Shown: positions 15,887 through 26,567 of the stretch, one piece after another
Layout: each line of letters starts with the position of its first letter
Numbering within the stretch: position 1 is the first letter of the stretch
Assembly: GCF_000737325.1 (NCBI RefSeq)
Contig: NZ_CP011125.1
Coordinates: 5,208,001 to 5,272,000, forward strand
DNA length: 64,000 bases
Reading direction: 5' to 3'
Source: Sandaracinus amylolyticus
Lineage (GTDB): Bacteria; Myxococcota_A; Polyangia; Polyangiales; Sandaracinaceae
Position numbers and translations under genes: made by a program
The notes under the pieces: model-generated
The model's database searches: none
What the model saw: only the letters and a program-made list of their open reading frames with translations
Told to the model about the DNA's origin: nothing

Positions 15887-16663
15887 GTGCCCGAAGGCGA
15901 CACCCTCCACCGCACCGCGCTCCGGCTGCGCCCGCTCCTCGCGGGACGGCTCGTGCGCGCGCTCGATCTCCCGCGTCGCGGGGAGCGCGTGACGTCGGTG
16001 ATCGGCAAGCGCGTGGAGTCGGTCGAAGCGCGCGGGAAGAACCTGCTGATCAGCTTCGACGACGGGCTCGTCCTGCACACGCACATGAAGATGAACGGCG
16101 TGTGGCGCGGCTACGGGCCGGGCGAGCGCGTGCCCGGCGTCTCCGGGAACGTCGTCGTCGTGCTCGAGGTCGACGGCGCGATCGCGATGTGCTGGAGCGC
16201 GCCGATCGTGCGGCTCATCCGCGCGAGCGACGTCGATCGCGATCCGCACCTCGCAGGGCTCGGTCCCGATCCGATCGCGACGAGCTTCGATCCCGACGAG
16301 GCGATGCGACGGCTGCGTGCGCTCGATCACGCGCCGCTCGGCGTGGCGCTCATGGATCAGCGAGCGATCGCGGGGATCGGCAACGTGTGGAAGAGCGAGC
16401 TGCTCTTCGAGCATCGGCTCGATCCGTTCGCGCCGGTCGCGCGTTTCGGCGACGACGAGCTGCGCGCGCTCCTGGCGACGGCCGAGCGCCGCATGCGCGG
16501 TGGGTTCGCGCGCGGCACGCGCCCGCAGCGCGTGTACGGGCGCCAGGGCGAGCCCTGCCCGCGGTGCGCGCACGCGATCACGATGGAGCGCCAGGGCGAC
16601 ATGCGCCGCTCGACGTACTGGTGCGCGCGCTGTCAGCCTCCGCGCGTCGAGGCCCCCGCTTGA
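15887..16663 (+). CDS. nei: Fpg/Nei-family DNA glycosylase (endonuclease VIII-like)
   Basis: A 258-residue base-excision repair enzyme that removes oxidised bases and nicks DNA by beta,delta-elimination. The GTG start gives MPEGDTLHRTA, with the catalytic Pro2 and Glu3 used after Met removal; MPEGDT is typical of Nei rather than Fpg (MPELPE). The catalytic Lys is in VEARGKNLLI. The helix-two-turn-helix region (AIAGIGNVWKSELLF) is present, and the C-terminal zinc finger has CPRCAH and CARC pairs. The last four bases overlap the start of the lhr gene; the same nei-lhr neighbourhood is known from mycobacteria, which supports a joint repair role. Confidence 0.93.
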   Translation: MPEGDTLHRTALRLRPLLAGRLVRALDLPRRGERVTSVIGKRVESVEARGKNLLISFDDGLVLHTHMKMNGVWRGYGPGERVPGVSGNVVVVLEVDGAIAMCWSAPIVRLIRASDVDRDPHLAGLGPDPIATSFDPDEAMRRLRALDHAPLGVALMDQRAIAGIGNVWKSELLFEHRLDPFAPVARFGDDELRALLATAERRMRGGFARGTRPQRVYGRQGEPCPRCAHAITMERQGDMRRSTYWCARCQPPRVEAPA

Positions 16664-19600
16664 GCAGGAAGAAGAGCACCGACGCGCTCGCGGCGTTCCA
16701 CCCCGCGACGCGCGCTTGGTTCGAGGCGTCGTTTCCGGCGCCCACCGACGCGCAGCGCGCGGGCTGGGGCGCGATCACGCGCGGCGAGTCCACGCTGCTC
16801 CTCGCGCCGACCGGCTCGGGCAAGACGCTCGCGGCGTTCCTCTTCGCGATCGATCGCGCGACGTTCGCGGACGAGCCCGCGCCGAAGCAGCGCTGCCGCG
16901 TGCTCTACGTCTCGCCGCTGAAGGCGCTCGCGGTCGACGTCGAGCGCAACCTCCGCGCGCCGCTCGCGGGCATCACCGCGACCGCCGAGCGGCTCGGCAT
17001 CCCGTTCCGAAGGCTCGAGGTCGGCGTGCGTTCGGGCGACACCCCCGCGGACGAGCGCGCGCGCCTCGCGCGGCGTCCGCCCGACGTGCTGATCACCACG
17101 CCGGAGTCGCTGTATCTGCTGCTCACGTCGAACGCGCGCGAGACGCTCACGTCGATCGAGACCGTGATCGTCGACGAGATCCACGCGATCGCGGGCACCA
17201 AGCGCGGCGCGCACCTCGCGCTCACGCTCGAGCGCCTCGAGGAGGTGCGTGCGCGCGCCGGCCAGACGAAGCCGCTCCAGCGCATCGGGCTCTCCGCGAC
17301 GCAGCGCCCGCTCGACGAGATCGCGCGCTTCCTCGGCGGCGGCGAGCTCGATGACGAGGGCAAGTGGAGCGCGCGCTCGGTGCGCATCGTCGACGCGAGC
17401 GCGAAGAAGGATCTCGCGCTCACGATCGAAGTGCCCGTCGACGACATGAGCCGCCTCGGGAGCGCGAACGATCGCGGCCCGCTCGAAGGCGGACCGCCGA
17501 CGCCCGAAGGACGCTCGATCTGGCCGAGCATCCACCCGCGGCTCGTCGAGCTGATCCGCGCGCATCGCTCGACGATGGTCTTCGTCAATTCGCGCCGTCT
17601 GGCGGAGCGCCTCGCCACCGCGCTGAACGACGTGGCCGGCGACGAGATCGCGCTCGCGCACCACGGCTCGGTCGCGCGCGAGCAGCGCCAGCAGATCGAG
17701 GAGCGCCTCAAGTCGGGCGCCCTCCCCTGCATCGTCGCGACATCGTCGCTCGAGCTCGGCCTCGATCTCGGCGCGGTCGATCTCGTGATCCAGATCGAGA
17801 CGCCGCCCACCGTGTCCGCGGGCCTGCAGCGCATCGGGCGCGCGTCGCACCACGTCGGCGGCACCAGCGAGGGCGTGGTGTTCCCGAAGCACCGCGCCGA
17901 CCTGCTCGCGTCGGCGGCCGCGGTGCGCCTCATGCGTCGCGGCGAGGTGGAGCCCACCGCGTACCCGCGCTCCCCGCTCGACGTGCTCGCGCAGCAGCTC
18001 GTCGCGATCGTCGCGAGCGACGAGATCCACGAGGCTGCGCTCTTCACGATGGTGCGCCGCGCCGCGCCGTTCGCCGAGCTCTCGCGCGGTCACTTCGAGG
18101 GCGTGCTCGACATGCTCGCGGGGCGCTATCCGAGCGACGAGTTCGCCGAGCTGCGCCCGCGCATCGTGTGGGATCGCGTGACGGGTCAGATCCGCGCGCG
18201 ACAAGGCGCGAAGCGGCTCGCCGTGGTGAACGCGGGCGTGATCCCGGATCGCGGCCTCTACGGCGTGTTCCTCGCGGGCAGCGGCGAAGGGAAGACGTCG
18301 CGTCGCGTCGGCGAGCTCGACGAGGAGATGGTGTTCGAGGCGCGCGAAGGAGAGGTCTTCCTCCTCGGCGCGACCTCGTGGCGCATCGTCGAGATCACGC
18401 ACGACCGGGTGATGGTCGAGCCTGCGCCCGGCGAGCCCGGGAAGATGCCGTTCTGGCGCGGTGAGTCGCTCGGACGGAGCGCCGCGCTGGGCACCGCGAT
18501 CGGCGCGCTGACGCGCACGCTGGCGCGCGCGAAGGAAGACGACGGCATCGCGAAGCTGATGGCGGAGCACGACCTCGAGGAGCGCGCCGCGCGCAACCTC
18601 GTGCGCTTCGTCCAGGACCAGGCGAAGGCGACCGGCGAGGTGCCCTCCGATCGCACGCTGCTCGTCGAGCGCTTCGTCGACGAGGTCGGTGATCACCGCG
18701 TGTGCCTGATGTCGCCCTTCGGCGCGCGCGTCCACGCGCCGCTCGCGACGTGCCTGATGGAGCGCTGTCGCGCCGAGCTCGGCATCGACACCGAGGCGGT
18801 CTGGTCCGACGACGGCATCGTGCTGCGCTTCCCCGAGAGCGACGCACCTCCGACGATCGATCAGCTGCTGCCCACCGCCGACGAGGTCGAGGACCTCCTG
18901 GTGCGCACGCTCGGCAGCACCGCGCTCTTCTCCTCTCGGTTCCGCGAGTGCGCGGCGCGCGCGCTGTTGCTCCCGCGACGTCATCCGGGGCGACGCTCGC
19001 CGCTCTGGGCGCAGCGCCGCCGCGCCGCGGATCTGCTGCAGGTCGCGTCGCGCTACGGCTCGTTCCCGATCCTGCTCGAGACGTACCGCGAGTGCCTGCG
19101 CGACGTGTTCGATCTCCCCGGCGTGCTCGAGCTTCTGCGCGCGATCGCCGATCGCCGAGTGCACGTCGTGACGGTCGACACCGCGCAGCCCTCGCCGTTC
19201 GCGGCGTCGCTGCTGTTCTCGTACGTCGCGAACTTCATGTACGAGGGCGACGCGCCGCTCGCCGAGCGACGCGCCCAGGCGCTCACGGTCGACGCGGCGC
19301 AGCTGCGTGAATTGCTCGGCGGCGTGGAGCTCCGCGAGCTGCTCGATCCCGATGCGATCACCGCGCTCGAGCACCAGCTCCAGCGCCTCGATCGTCGTTA
19401 TGCGATCACCGGCGCCGACGGTGTGCACGATCTGCTGTTGCTCCTCGGCGATCTCGATCGCGACGAGATCGCGATGCGCGTGCACGGCCCCGACGAGGAC
19501 GAAGCGAGCGCGCGCGCTCGCAGTCAGGCGCTGATCGCCGAGCTGCTGCGCGAGCGACGCGTCATCGAGGTCACGATCGGCGGCCGCGCGCGCCTCGCGG

Positions 19601-21276
19601 CGATCGAGGACGCAGGACGCCTGCGCGATGCGCTCGGCGTGCCTCCGCCGCCGGGAACGCCCGCCGCGTTCCTCGAGCCGGTCGCCGATCCGCTCGGTGA
19701 TCTCGTCTCGCGCTGGTCGCGCACCCACGGGCCGTTCCGCGCCGGCGATCTCGCCGCGCGATGGGGCCTCGGGATCGCGCCGGTGCGCGCCGCGATCGAT
19801 CGGTTGATCGCGCGCGGTCGTCTGATCGAGGGCGAGCTCGTGCCCGGCGCGCGCGGCCTCGATCTCTGCGACGCCGAGGTGCTGCGCTCGGTGAAGCGCC
19901 GCTCCCTCGCGCGCCTGCGCGCCGAGATCGAGCCGGTCGAGCCCGCGGCGTACACGCGCTTCCTGCTCGAGTGGAACGGCATCGCGCCCGCATCGGGCGG
20001 TGGTCCGCGCCGCGGCGTCGACGCGCTCTTCCGCGCGATCGAGCAGCTCGAGGGCGCGCCCGTCCCCGCCGACGTGCTCGAGCGCGAGATCCTGCCCGCG
20101 CGCGTCGACGGATATCGACAAGGCGATCTCGATCAGCTCTGCGCATCGGGCGAGGTCGTGTGGCGCGGCGTCGAGCCGCTCGCGCCGGGCGTGGGGCGCG
20201 TCGCGATCTACTTCGCGAGCTCGTACCCGCTGCTCGCACCTCCGCCGGTGCCCGCCGAGGGCGCGCTCACCGCGAAGGTGCGCGACGTGCTCTCGCGGCG
20301 CGGCGCGCTCTTCTTCGCCGAGATCGCGCGCGAGGTCGGCGGCTTCCCGCAGGACGCGCTGAGCGCGCTCTGGGATCTCGTGTGGTCCGGCGAGGTGACG
20401 AACGACACGCTCGCGCCGCTGCGCTCGCTCGGCGCGGCGAGCGCTGCGAGCAAGCGCGATCGACGTCGTCCTTCGCGCTTCCAAGCCGCGCGTCGTGTGG
20501 GCCCGCCGGGCAGCGAAGGACGCTGGTCCCTGCTCCCGTCGATCGCGGGACCGAGCGAGACCGAGCGACGCGCCGCGCTCGCGCGCACGCTGCTCGAGCG
20601 ACACGGCGTGGTCACGCGCGAGGGCGTGCAGCGCGAAGGCGTGGTCGGTGGGTTCGGCGCGGTGTACCCGGTGCTGCGCACGATGGAGGAAGCTGGGCGC
20701 GTGCGGCGCGGCTTCTTCGTCGCGGGCCTCGGCGCGGCGCAATTCGCGCTGCCGGGCGCCGACGATCGACTGCGTGCGCATCGCGATCCGGCGGAGCCTG
20801 CGCGCACGTTCGTGATCGCCGCGACGGATCCCGCGCAGCCCTACGGTGCAGCGCTCCCGTGGCCCGAGACGCGCGCGACTGCGCGCCCGCAGCGCGCGAG
20901 CGGCGCCCAGGTCGTGCTCCGCGAAGGTCGGCCCATCGCGTGGATGGGACGCACCGAGCGCAGCCTGATCACGTTCCTGCCCGAGGCCGAGCCCGAGCGC
21001 GGCCACGCGATCCGCGCGATCGCGCGTGCGCTCGCGGAGCTCGTCGAGAGCGGACGTCGCAAGGCGATCCTGATCGCGAGCGTCGACGGCGAGCCCACGC
21101 ACGGCTCACCGATCGTCGGCGCGCTGCGCGACGAAGGCTTCACGCACGGCCTGCACGGCTATCTCAAGCGCAGCGCGATGCCGGTGATGCCCTCGCGCGT
21201 GGTGCCGATGCCGGTCGAGCCGTTCGCGACGGCGGACGTCGACGAGGGTGACGACGCCGATCTCGACGACGATTGA
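16660..21276 (+). CDS. lhr: Lhr-type superfamily 2 DNA helicase
   Basis: A 1538-residue 3'-5' DNA translocase/helicase, full length for the large Lhr class. TTG 16660 overlaps the nei stop (TTGA); a GTG at 16621 is an alternative. The N-terminal RecA domains hold Walker A APTGSGKT (Lys55), motif Ia YVSPLKALAVD, DEIH at 172-175, motif III GLSATQRP, motif IV MVFVNSRRLAERL, and motif VI LQRIGRASHHVG. The winged-helix and Lhr-core domains follow. The C-terminal half (from about residue 880) is the long Lhr-CTD made of winged-helix repeats. Arg-rich stretches occur near 1270-1290. It ends with an acidic tail (EGDDADLDDD). Its partner is presumably the adjacent glycosylase. Confidence 0.95.
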   Translation: MSRKKSTDALAAFHPATRAWFEASFPAPTDAQRAGWGAITRGESTLLLAPTGSGKTLAAFLFAIDRATFADEPAPKQRCRVLYVSPLKALAVDVERNLRAPLAGITATAERLGIPFRRLEVGVRSGDTPADERARLARRPPDVLITTPESLYLLLTSNARETLTSIETVIVDEIHAIAGTKRGAHLALTLERLEEVRARAGQTKPLQRIGLSATQRPLDEIARFLGGGELDDEGKWSARSVRIVDASAKKDLALTIEVPVDDMSRLGSANDRGPLEGGPPTPEGRSIWPSIHPRLVELIRAHRSTMVFVNSRRLAERLATALNDVAGDEIALAHHGSVAREQRQQIEERLKSGALPCIVATSSLELGLDLGAVDLVIQIETPPTVSAGLQRIGRASHHVGGTSEGVVFPKHRADLLASAAAVRLMRRGEVEPTAYPRSPLDVLAQQLVAIVASDEIHEAALFTMVRRAAPFAELSRGHFEGVLDMLAGRYPSDEFAELRPRIVWDRVTGQIRARQGAKRLAVVNAGVIPDRGLYGVFLAGSGEGKTSRRVGELDEEMVFEAREGEVFLLGATSWRIVEITHDRVMVEPAPGEPGKMPFWRGESLGRSAALGTAIGALTRTLARAKEDDGIAKLMAEHDLEERAARNLVRFVQDQAKATGEVPSDRTLLVERFVDEVGDHRVCLMSPFGARVHAPLATCLMERCRAELGIDTEAVWSDDGIVLRFPESDAPPTIDQLLPTADEVEDLLVRTLGSTALFSSRFRECAARALLLPRRHPGRRSPLWAQRRRAADLLQVASRYGSFPILLETYRECLRDVFDLPGVLELLRAIADRRVHVVTVDTAQPSPFAASLLFSYVANFMYEGDAPLAERRAQALTVDAAQLRELLGGVELRELLDPDAITALEHQLQRLDRRYAITGADGVHDLLLLLGDLDRDEIAMRVHGPDEDEASARARSQALIAELLRERRVIEVTIGGRARLAAIEDAGRLRDALGVPPPPGTPAAFLEPVADPLGDLVSRWSRTHGPFRAGDLAARWGLGIAPVRAAIDRLIARGRLIEGELVPGARGLDLCDAEVLRSVKRRSLARLRAEIEPVEPAAYTRFLLEWNGIAPASGGGPRRGVDALFRAIEQLEGAPVPADVLEREILPARVDGYRQGDLDQLCASGEVVWRGVEPLAPGVGRVAIYFASSYPLLAPPPVPAEGALTAKVRDVLSRRGALFFAEIAREVGGFPQDALSALWDLVWSGEVTNDTLAPLRSLGAASAASKRDRRRPSRFQAARRVGPPGSEGRWSLLPSIAGPSETERRAALARTLLERHGVVTREGVQREGVVGGFGAVYPVLRTMEEAGRVRRGFFVAGLGAAQFALPGADDRLRAHRDPAEPARTFVIAATDPAQPYGAALPWPETRATARPQRASGAQVVLREGRPIAWMGRTERSLITFLPEAEPERGHAIRAIARALAELVESGRRKAILIASVDGEPTHGSPIVGALRDEGFTHGLHGYLKRSAMPVMPSRVVPMPVEPFATADVDEGDDADLDDD

Positions 21277-21307
21277 AGCGGTGTTGGGCCCAGTCCCTCC
21301 CGAGCGC

Positions 21308-21325
21308 CGAGACCACCGGGTCTCG
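21308..21325 (+). terminator. Hairpin after lhr
   Basis: CGAGACC and GGTCTCG arms of 7 bp with an ACCG loop, 32 bp after the lhr stop and before the next gene on the same strand. There is no T-tract; it is a modest candidate terminator. Confidence 0.4.
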
Positions 21326-21357
21326 CTCGCACGCGCGTGCTAGGGTCCGCCGGCTCG

Positions 21358-21987
21358 ATGGGGGACCGTCTCGATCGCTTCCGTAGCCGCGTGCGCGACG
21401 CTGCCGCCAGCGCGCGCGAGGCCCTCGGCAACACGCCCTTCGCGAAGGCGCGCGACGTGCTGCGCGAGCTCCGCGATCGACGCGCGCGCATCCCCGAGCG
21501 CCAGCTCGCGCGCGCCGTCCTGCGCGCCGGCACCGTGAGCGCCGCGAGCGTGCGGACGCGGGACGGGCGCATCGAGATCACCGCGGAGCTCGAGTCCGGC
21601 CGCGCGATCGCCGCGGCGCTGATCCCCGAGAGCGCGCGCTTCGCGCCCCGCGGCGCGAAGGAGATCGTGTTCGCCGTCGATCCGCCCGAGGCCGCGGGCG
21701 ACGCGAAGCTGCGCGACGTCGCAGGCATGATCGCCGCGCTCGTCGCGCGCGCGGTGTGGGGCCCGTTCCTGCCGCCGACCGAAGGCGGCGTGGACGCGGG
21801 CGCGATGGTCGATCGCGAGGGCGAGAAGCTGCGCGTGGATCTGCGCACGTGCCCCGCGGTGCGCGCCGCGTCGCAGAGCGCGCCGGCCGCCGCGCTCGTG
21901 ATGGACGCGCTGGTGATCGAGCGCTTCGAGGTCGACGAGCAGGGCCTCTCGGTGCGCCTCGGCCTGCCGAAGATGCCGGTCGGCTGA
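21358..21987 (+). CDS. Hypothetical protein
   Basis: A 209-residue protein without motifs I recognise. ATG 21358 is preferred over an in-frame GTG seven codons earlier. Residues 1-60 are basic and helical (many Arg), while the remainder alternates short strands (RDGRIEITAELESGR, EGEKLRVDLRTCPAV, DEQGLSVRLGLP) with an Ala-rich helix (MIAALVARAVW). No signal peptide or membrane segment. Codon use matches the neighbours, so it is probably a genuine resident gene. Confidence 0.65.
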   Translation: MGDRLDRFRSRVRDAAASAREALGNTPFAKARDVLRELRDRRARIPERQLARAVLRAGTVSAASVRTRDGRIEITAELESGRAIAAALIPESARFAPRGAKEIVFAVDPPEAAGDAKLRDVAGMIAALVARAVWGPFLPPTEGGVDAGAMVDREGEKLRVDLRTCPAVRAASQSAPAAALVMDALVIERFEVDEQGLSVRLGLPKMPVG

Positions 21988-22052
21988 GTCGCGTGACGCT
22001 TGTCGCACAACCGTGACCAACGGGTCAGCGATCTGACGCATCATCGCGGCGG

Positions 22053-22589
22053 ATGGCTCGCCCCGGCACCGCGTTGTTCGCGCTCGCGCTCGTCGCGTGC
22101 GGCACGCGCGCGTCCGAGGCCCCACGCGAGCACGTCGCCGCCGACGCCGACTTCGCGCACTTCGATCGCTGGCTCGCGTTCGATCGCGGTCCCGACTCGG
22201 TGCCGCCGATCCACCCCGGCGGCGTCAGCACCGTCTACCTGAGCGCACGACCGCCGCAGGGCGCGCGCGCGTTCCCGGTCGGCACGATGATCGTCCGCGT
22301 CACGCGCGGCGGCGACGACGCGCGCTGGGAAGCGCACGCGATGGTGAAGCGCGGCGCCGCGTACAACCCGACGGGTGCGCGCGGCTGGGAGTTCTTCGAG
22401 CTCCACCTCGACCTCGGCGACGACGGCGTCCGCGTGCCCACGATCTCGTGGCGCGGCGAGAGCCCGCCGATGGGCGACGGCTACACCGCGCCGCAAGGCG
22501 GCGCGCTGCTGAGCTGCAACCACTGCCACTCGACCGCCGACGCGAACGACTTCGTGCTCGGCGACGAGCTCGATCTCCGCGCCTTCTGA
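22053..22589 (+). CDS. Lipoprotein with c-type haem motif (cytochrome P460-like)
   Basis: A 178-residue exported protein. The lipobox is at residues 13-16 (LVAC, lipid on Cys16). A beta-rich middle section (VGTMIVRVTRGG, YNPTGARGWEFFELHLDLGD) precedes a single CXXCH haem site CNHCH (Cys155, Cys158, His159) close to the C-terminus. A strand-rich domain with a C-terminal CXXCH is the layout of cytochrome P460-like proteins, but the P460 cross-linking Lys cannot be identified by eye. It lies 18 bp before the phospholipase-like gene and is probably co-transcribed with it. It may act in electron transfer or oxidative chemistry at the cell envelope (inference). Confidence 0.75.
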   Translation: MARPGTALFALALVACGTRASEAPREHVAADADFAHFDRWLAFDRGPDSVPPIHPGGVSTVYLSARPPQGARAFPVGTMIVRVTRGGDDARWEAHAMVKRGAAYNPTGARGWEFFELHLDLGDDGVRVPTISWRGESPPMGDGYTAPQGGALLSCNHCHSTADANDFVLGDELDLRAF

Positions 22590-22607
22590 TCCGACGACGA
22601 GGCCACC

Positions 22608-24005
22608 ATGCGACGCACGACGCTCCTTCTCGTTCCAGCGCTCCTCTTCGCGTGCGGCGACGACGACGCCGCTGCGCCGATCGACGCCGGCGTCGACGCG
22701 TACCGCCCGCCCTACGACGCCGGTCCCTACGAGCGCATCCCCGAGAGCGAGGCCGCCGCAGGGCGCGCATCCTGCGCGTTCGCGCGCGGCGCGATGCCGT
22801 GGGAGACGATCGGCGCAGAGCACCCGATCGGCGGCGACATCCCGATCCGCCACTGGTTCCTGCTGATGCAGGAGAACCGCTCGTTCGATCACTACTTCGG
22901 CACGATGCCCGGCGTCGAAGGTCTCCCCGCGGAAGGCGCGACGAACCCCGACACGAGCGGCACGCCCGTCTCCACGTTCCACCAGACCGAGTACTGCACC
23001 GTCGACACCGGCCACAGCTGGAACGCCGGTCACACGCAGTGGAACGGCGGCGCGAACGACGGCTTCGTGCGCCAGAACGATCCCGACGGGCGCCGCGCGA
23101 TGGGCTGGTACGACGGCTCCGATCTGCCGTTCTACTGGGACCTCTACGGCACGTTCGCGATGAGCGATCACCACCACTGCTCGATGCTCGGGCCGACGTG
23201 GGTCAACCGCGAGTACTACCTGAGCGGCACGTCGTTCGGCCTCGTCTCGAACGATCCGGTCCCGCGCGAGAACCTGCCCGCCGAAGGCGATCACATCATC
23301 TACCAGCAGCTCGATCGCGCCGGTGTGTCGTGGCGCATCTACTACGAGACCGTGCCCTTCGTGTACGGCGCCTATCCGCACTGGGCGCTCGCGCCGGCGC
23401 AGCGCGCGCGCATCCGCTCGTACGACCACTTCGCAGCCGATCTCGCGAGCGGCGACGTCGCCGAGGTCACGTACATCGATCCCTCGTGGGACTTCGCGCA
23501 GGGCATCGACGCGCACGACGAGCACCCGCACGCCGACGTGCAGAACGGTCAGGCGTGGATCCGCGAGATCGTCACCGCGATCATGGCGAGCCCGATCTGG
23601 CGCGAGTCCGCGATCATCCTCACCTACGACGAGTGGGGCGGCTTCTACGATCACGTGCCTCCGCCCGAGGCGTGCCCGCCCGGTGATCACGCGCCCGCGC
23701 TCGGTCCTTCGCATCAGCCCGGCGGCTTCGATCGCCTCGGGTTCCGCGTGCCGCTCGTGGTCGTGAGCCCCTACTCGCGCCCCGCGCACGTGTCCGATCG
23801 CGTCACCGATCTCTCGAGCGTCGTGCGCCTGCTGCAGGCGCGCTACCTGCTGCCCGCGATGAGCGCGCGCGACGCGAACGCGTGGCCGCTGCTCGACATG
23901 TTCGACTTCTCGAACGCCGCGTTCGAGACGCCGCCCCAGCTCGCCGAGGCACCGATCGACGAAGCGCGCCTCGCCGCGTGCCGCGCCGCATTCCCCGAGG
24001 ATTGA
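22608..24005 (+). CDS. Phospholipase C/acid phosphatase-family lipoprotein
   Basis: A 465-residue member of the phosphoesterase family of phosphatidylcholine phospholipases C and AcpA-type acid phosphatases. It begins with a lipoprotein signal (lipobox LLFAC, Cys16), a GAGG ribosome site lying a few bases before the ATG. Family motifs in order: LLMQENRSFDHYFGTMPG near residue 85, SDHHHCSMLGPTWVNR, the YIDPSWDF region, HPHADVQNGQAWI, ILTYDEWGGFYDHVPPP and GFRVPLVVVSPYSRP. No Tat signal is seen, unlike Pseudomonas PlcH. Likely located at the cell surface, releasing phosphate or head groups from lipids. It converges with the sigma-54 activator gene (4-bp gap). Confidence 0.9.
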   Translation: MRRTTLLLVPALLFACGDDDAAAPIDAGVDAYRPPYDAGPYERIPESEAAAGRASCAFARGAMPWETIGAEHPIGGDIPIRHWFLLMQENRSFDHYFGTMPGVEGLPAEGATNPDTSGTPVSTFHQTEYCTVDTGHSWNAGHTQWNGGANDGFVRQNDPDGRRAMGWYDGSDLPFYWDLYGTFAMSDHHHCSMLGPTWVNREYYLSGTSFGLVSNDPVPRENLPAEGDHIIYQQLDRAGVSWRIYYETVPFVYGAYPHWALAPAQRARIRSYDHFAADLASGDVAEVTYIDPSWDFAQGIDAHDEHPHADVQNGQAWIREIVTAIMASPIWRESAIILTYDEWGGFYDHVPPPEACPPGDHAPALGPSHQPGGFDRLGFRVPLVVVSPYSRPAHVSDRVTDLSSVVRLLQARYLLPAMSARDANAWPLLDMFDFSNAAFETPPQLAEAPIDEARLAACRAAFPED

Positions 24006-24009
24006 GCGC

Positions 24010-25508
<1,499 letters not shown>

Positions 25509-25512
<4 letters not shown>

Positions 25513-26363
25513 GCCGCCCTCGCTTCGCGCCTCCCTCCGAGCCCGATCACCATGCCTTCACGCGCCGCGATCGTGCCGTGGCGCCGCTCCGCCGCAGCGC
25601 GCTCGATCGCCTCGACCGCCTCGTCGTCGCGCTGCGGATCGTGATGGAAGAGCACGAGCTGCCCGACCCGCGCCGCGTCCGCCACCGCCACGCCCGCGCG
25701 CCACGTCGAGTGGCCCCACCCGACGCGCGCCGCGTGCTCCGCGTCGGTGTCCATCGCGTCGTAGATGAGCACGTCGGCATCGCGCGCGAGCTCGACGAGC
25801 GTGGCGTCGGGCTCGCCGCCCGCGACGTGCTCGGTGTCGGTCGCGTACACCACGCTGCGCCCCGCGTGCTCGATGCGCCATCCGAGCACGCCGCCCGGGT
25901 GCGCGAGGCGCGCGGCGCGCACGCTCACGTCGTCGAGCGCGAGGTCGCGTCCGATCGCGATCTCCTCGAACCCGATCGTGGCGCGCATGTCCTCGAGCCG
26001 CACCGGGAAGTGCGGCGGCATCATCTGCGCGGCGATCGAGCCCTCGAGCGAGAGCCCCGGCGTCGACGTCGAAGGCGCGCCGCGCACCGTCACCCGCCGC
26101 CCCGGGATCCACGCCGGCGCGAAGAACGGCAGCCCCTGGATGTGATCCCAGTGCAGGTGCGAGAGCAGCACCTGCACGTCCTCGACGCCCTCGCGCGCGA
26201 GCCGCTCCCCGAGCGCGCGCGCGCCCGTGCCGACGTCGAGCACGAGCACGCGATCACCGCATCGCACCTCGACGCAGCTCGTGTTGCCGCCCACGCCCGC
26301 GGTGCGCGGGCCCGGCGACGCGATGCTCCCGCGCACGCCCCAGAACCGGATGTCGATGCCCAT
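25509..26363 (-). CDS. MBL-fold metallohydrolase
   Basis: A 284-residue metallo-beta-lactamase-fold hydrolase of the kind that begins IRFWGVRGSIASPGP, with SHLHWDHIQGLPFF carrying His69, His71, Asp73 and His74, a later metal His in LAHPGGVLGWRIE, and VVYATDTEHV plus LVLFHHDP near the end. The RFWGVRGS start is typical of proteins related to RNase Z/cyclic phosphodiesterases, often paired with sensing or regulatory genes. ATG 26363 follows GGCGGAG. It is coupled to the sigma-54 activator downstream. The substrate, possibly a cyclic nucleotide or phosphodiester, is not determinable here. Confidence 0.88.
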
Positions 26364-26530
26364 CTCCGCCGCCTTCCCGAGGGCTCGGTCACGCCTCGTG
26401 AAGCGTCGATTGCGATGCGCGTGCCGCGCGCGATCCGTTGACGAAACAACGATGATCCGCGCGCGCCGCGCCATCCTGGAGCATCGATACGGCGCACCCT
26501 GCTCTCTCACGGCGCAGGCCCGACGCGGCT

Positions 26531-26553
26531 CGACCGATCCCCCCGCTCGGTCG
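26531..26553 (+). promoter_or_regulatory. Hairpin in leader of sterol-desaturase-like gene
   Basis: Inverted 7-bp arms CGACCGA and TCGGTCG with a 9-nt loop, ending 14 bases before ATG 26568. It could be an operator or an mRNA structure covering the start region; no Shine-Dalgarno sequence is visible between it and the ATG. The rest of the 204-bp divergent spacer (26364-26567) shows nothing further. Confidence 0.3.
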
Positions 26554-26567
26554 TAGTCTCGGCCGCC

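Noticed and set aside
16633-21102. Open minus-strand frame of about 1490 codons opposite lhr
   Set aside because: No domain is recognisable; it is repetitive Arg/Glu/Ala sequence mirroring the helicase codons.
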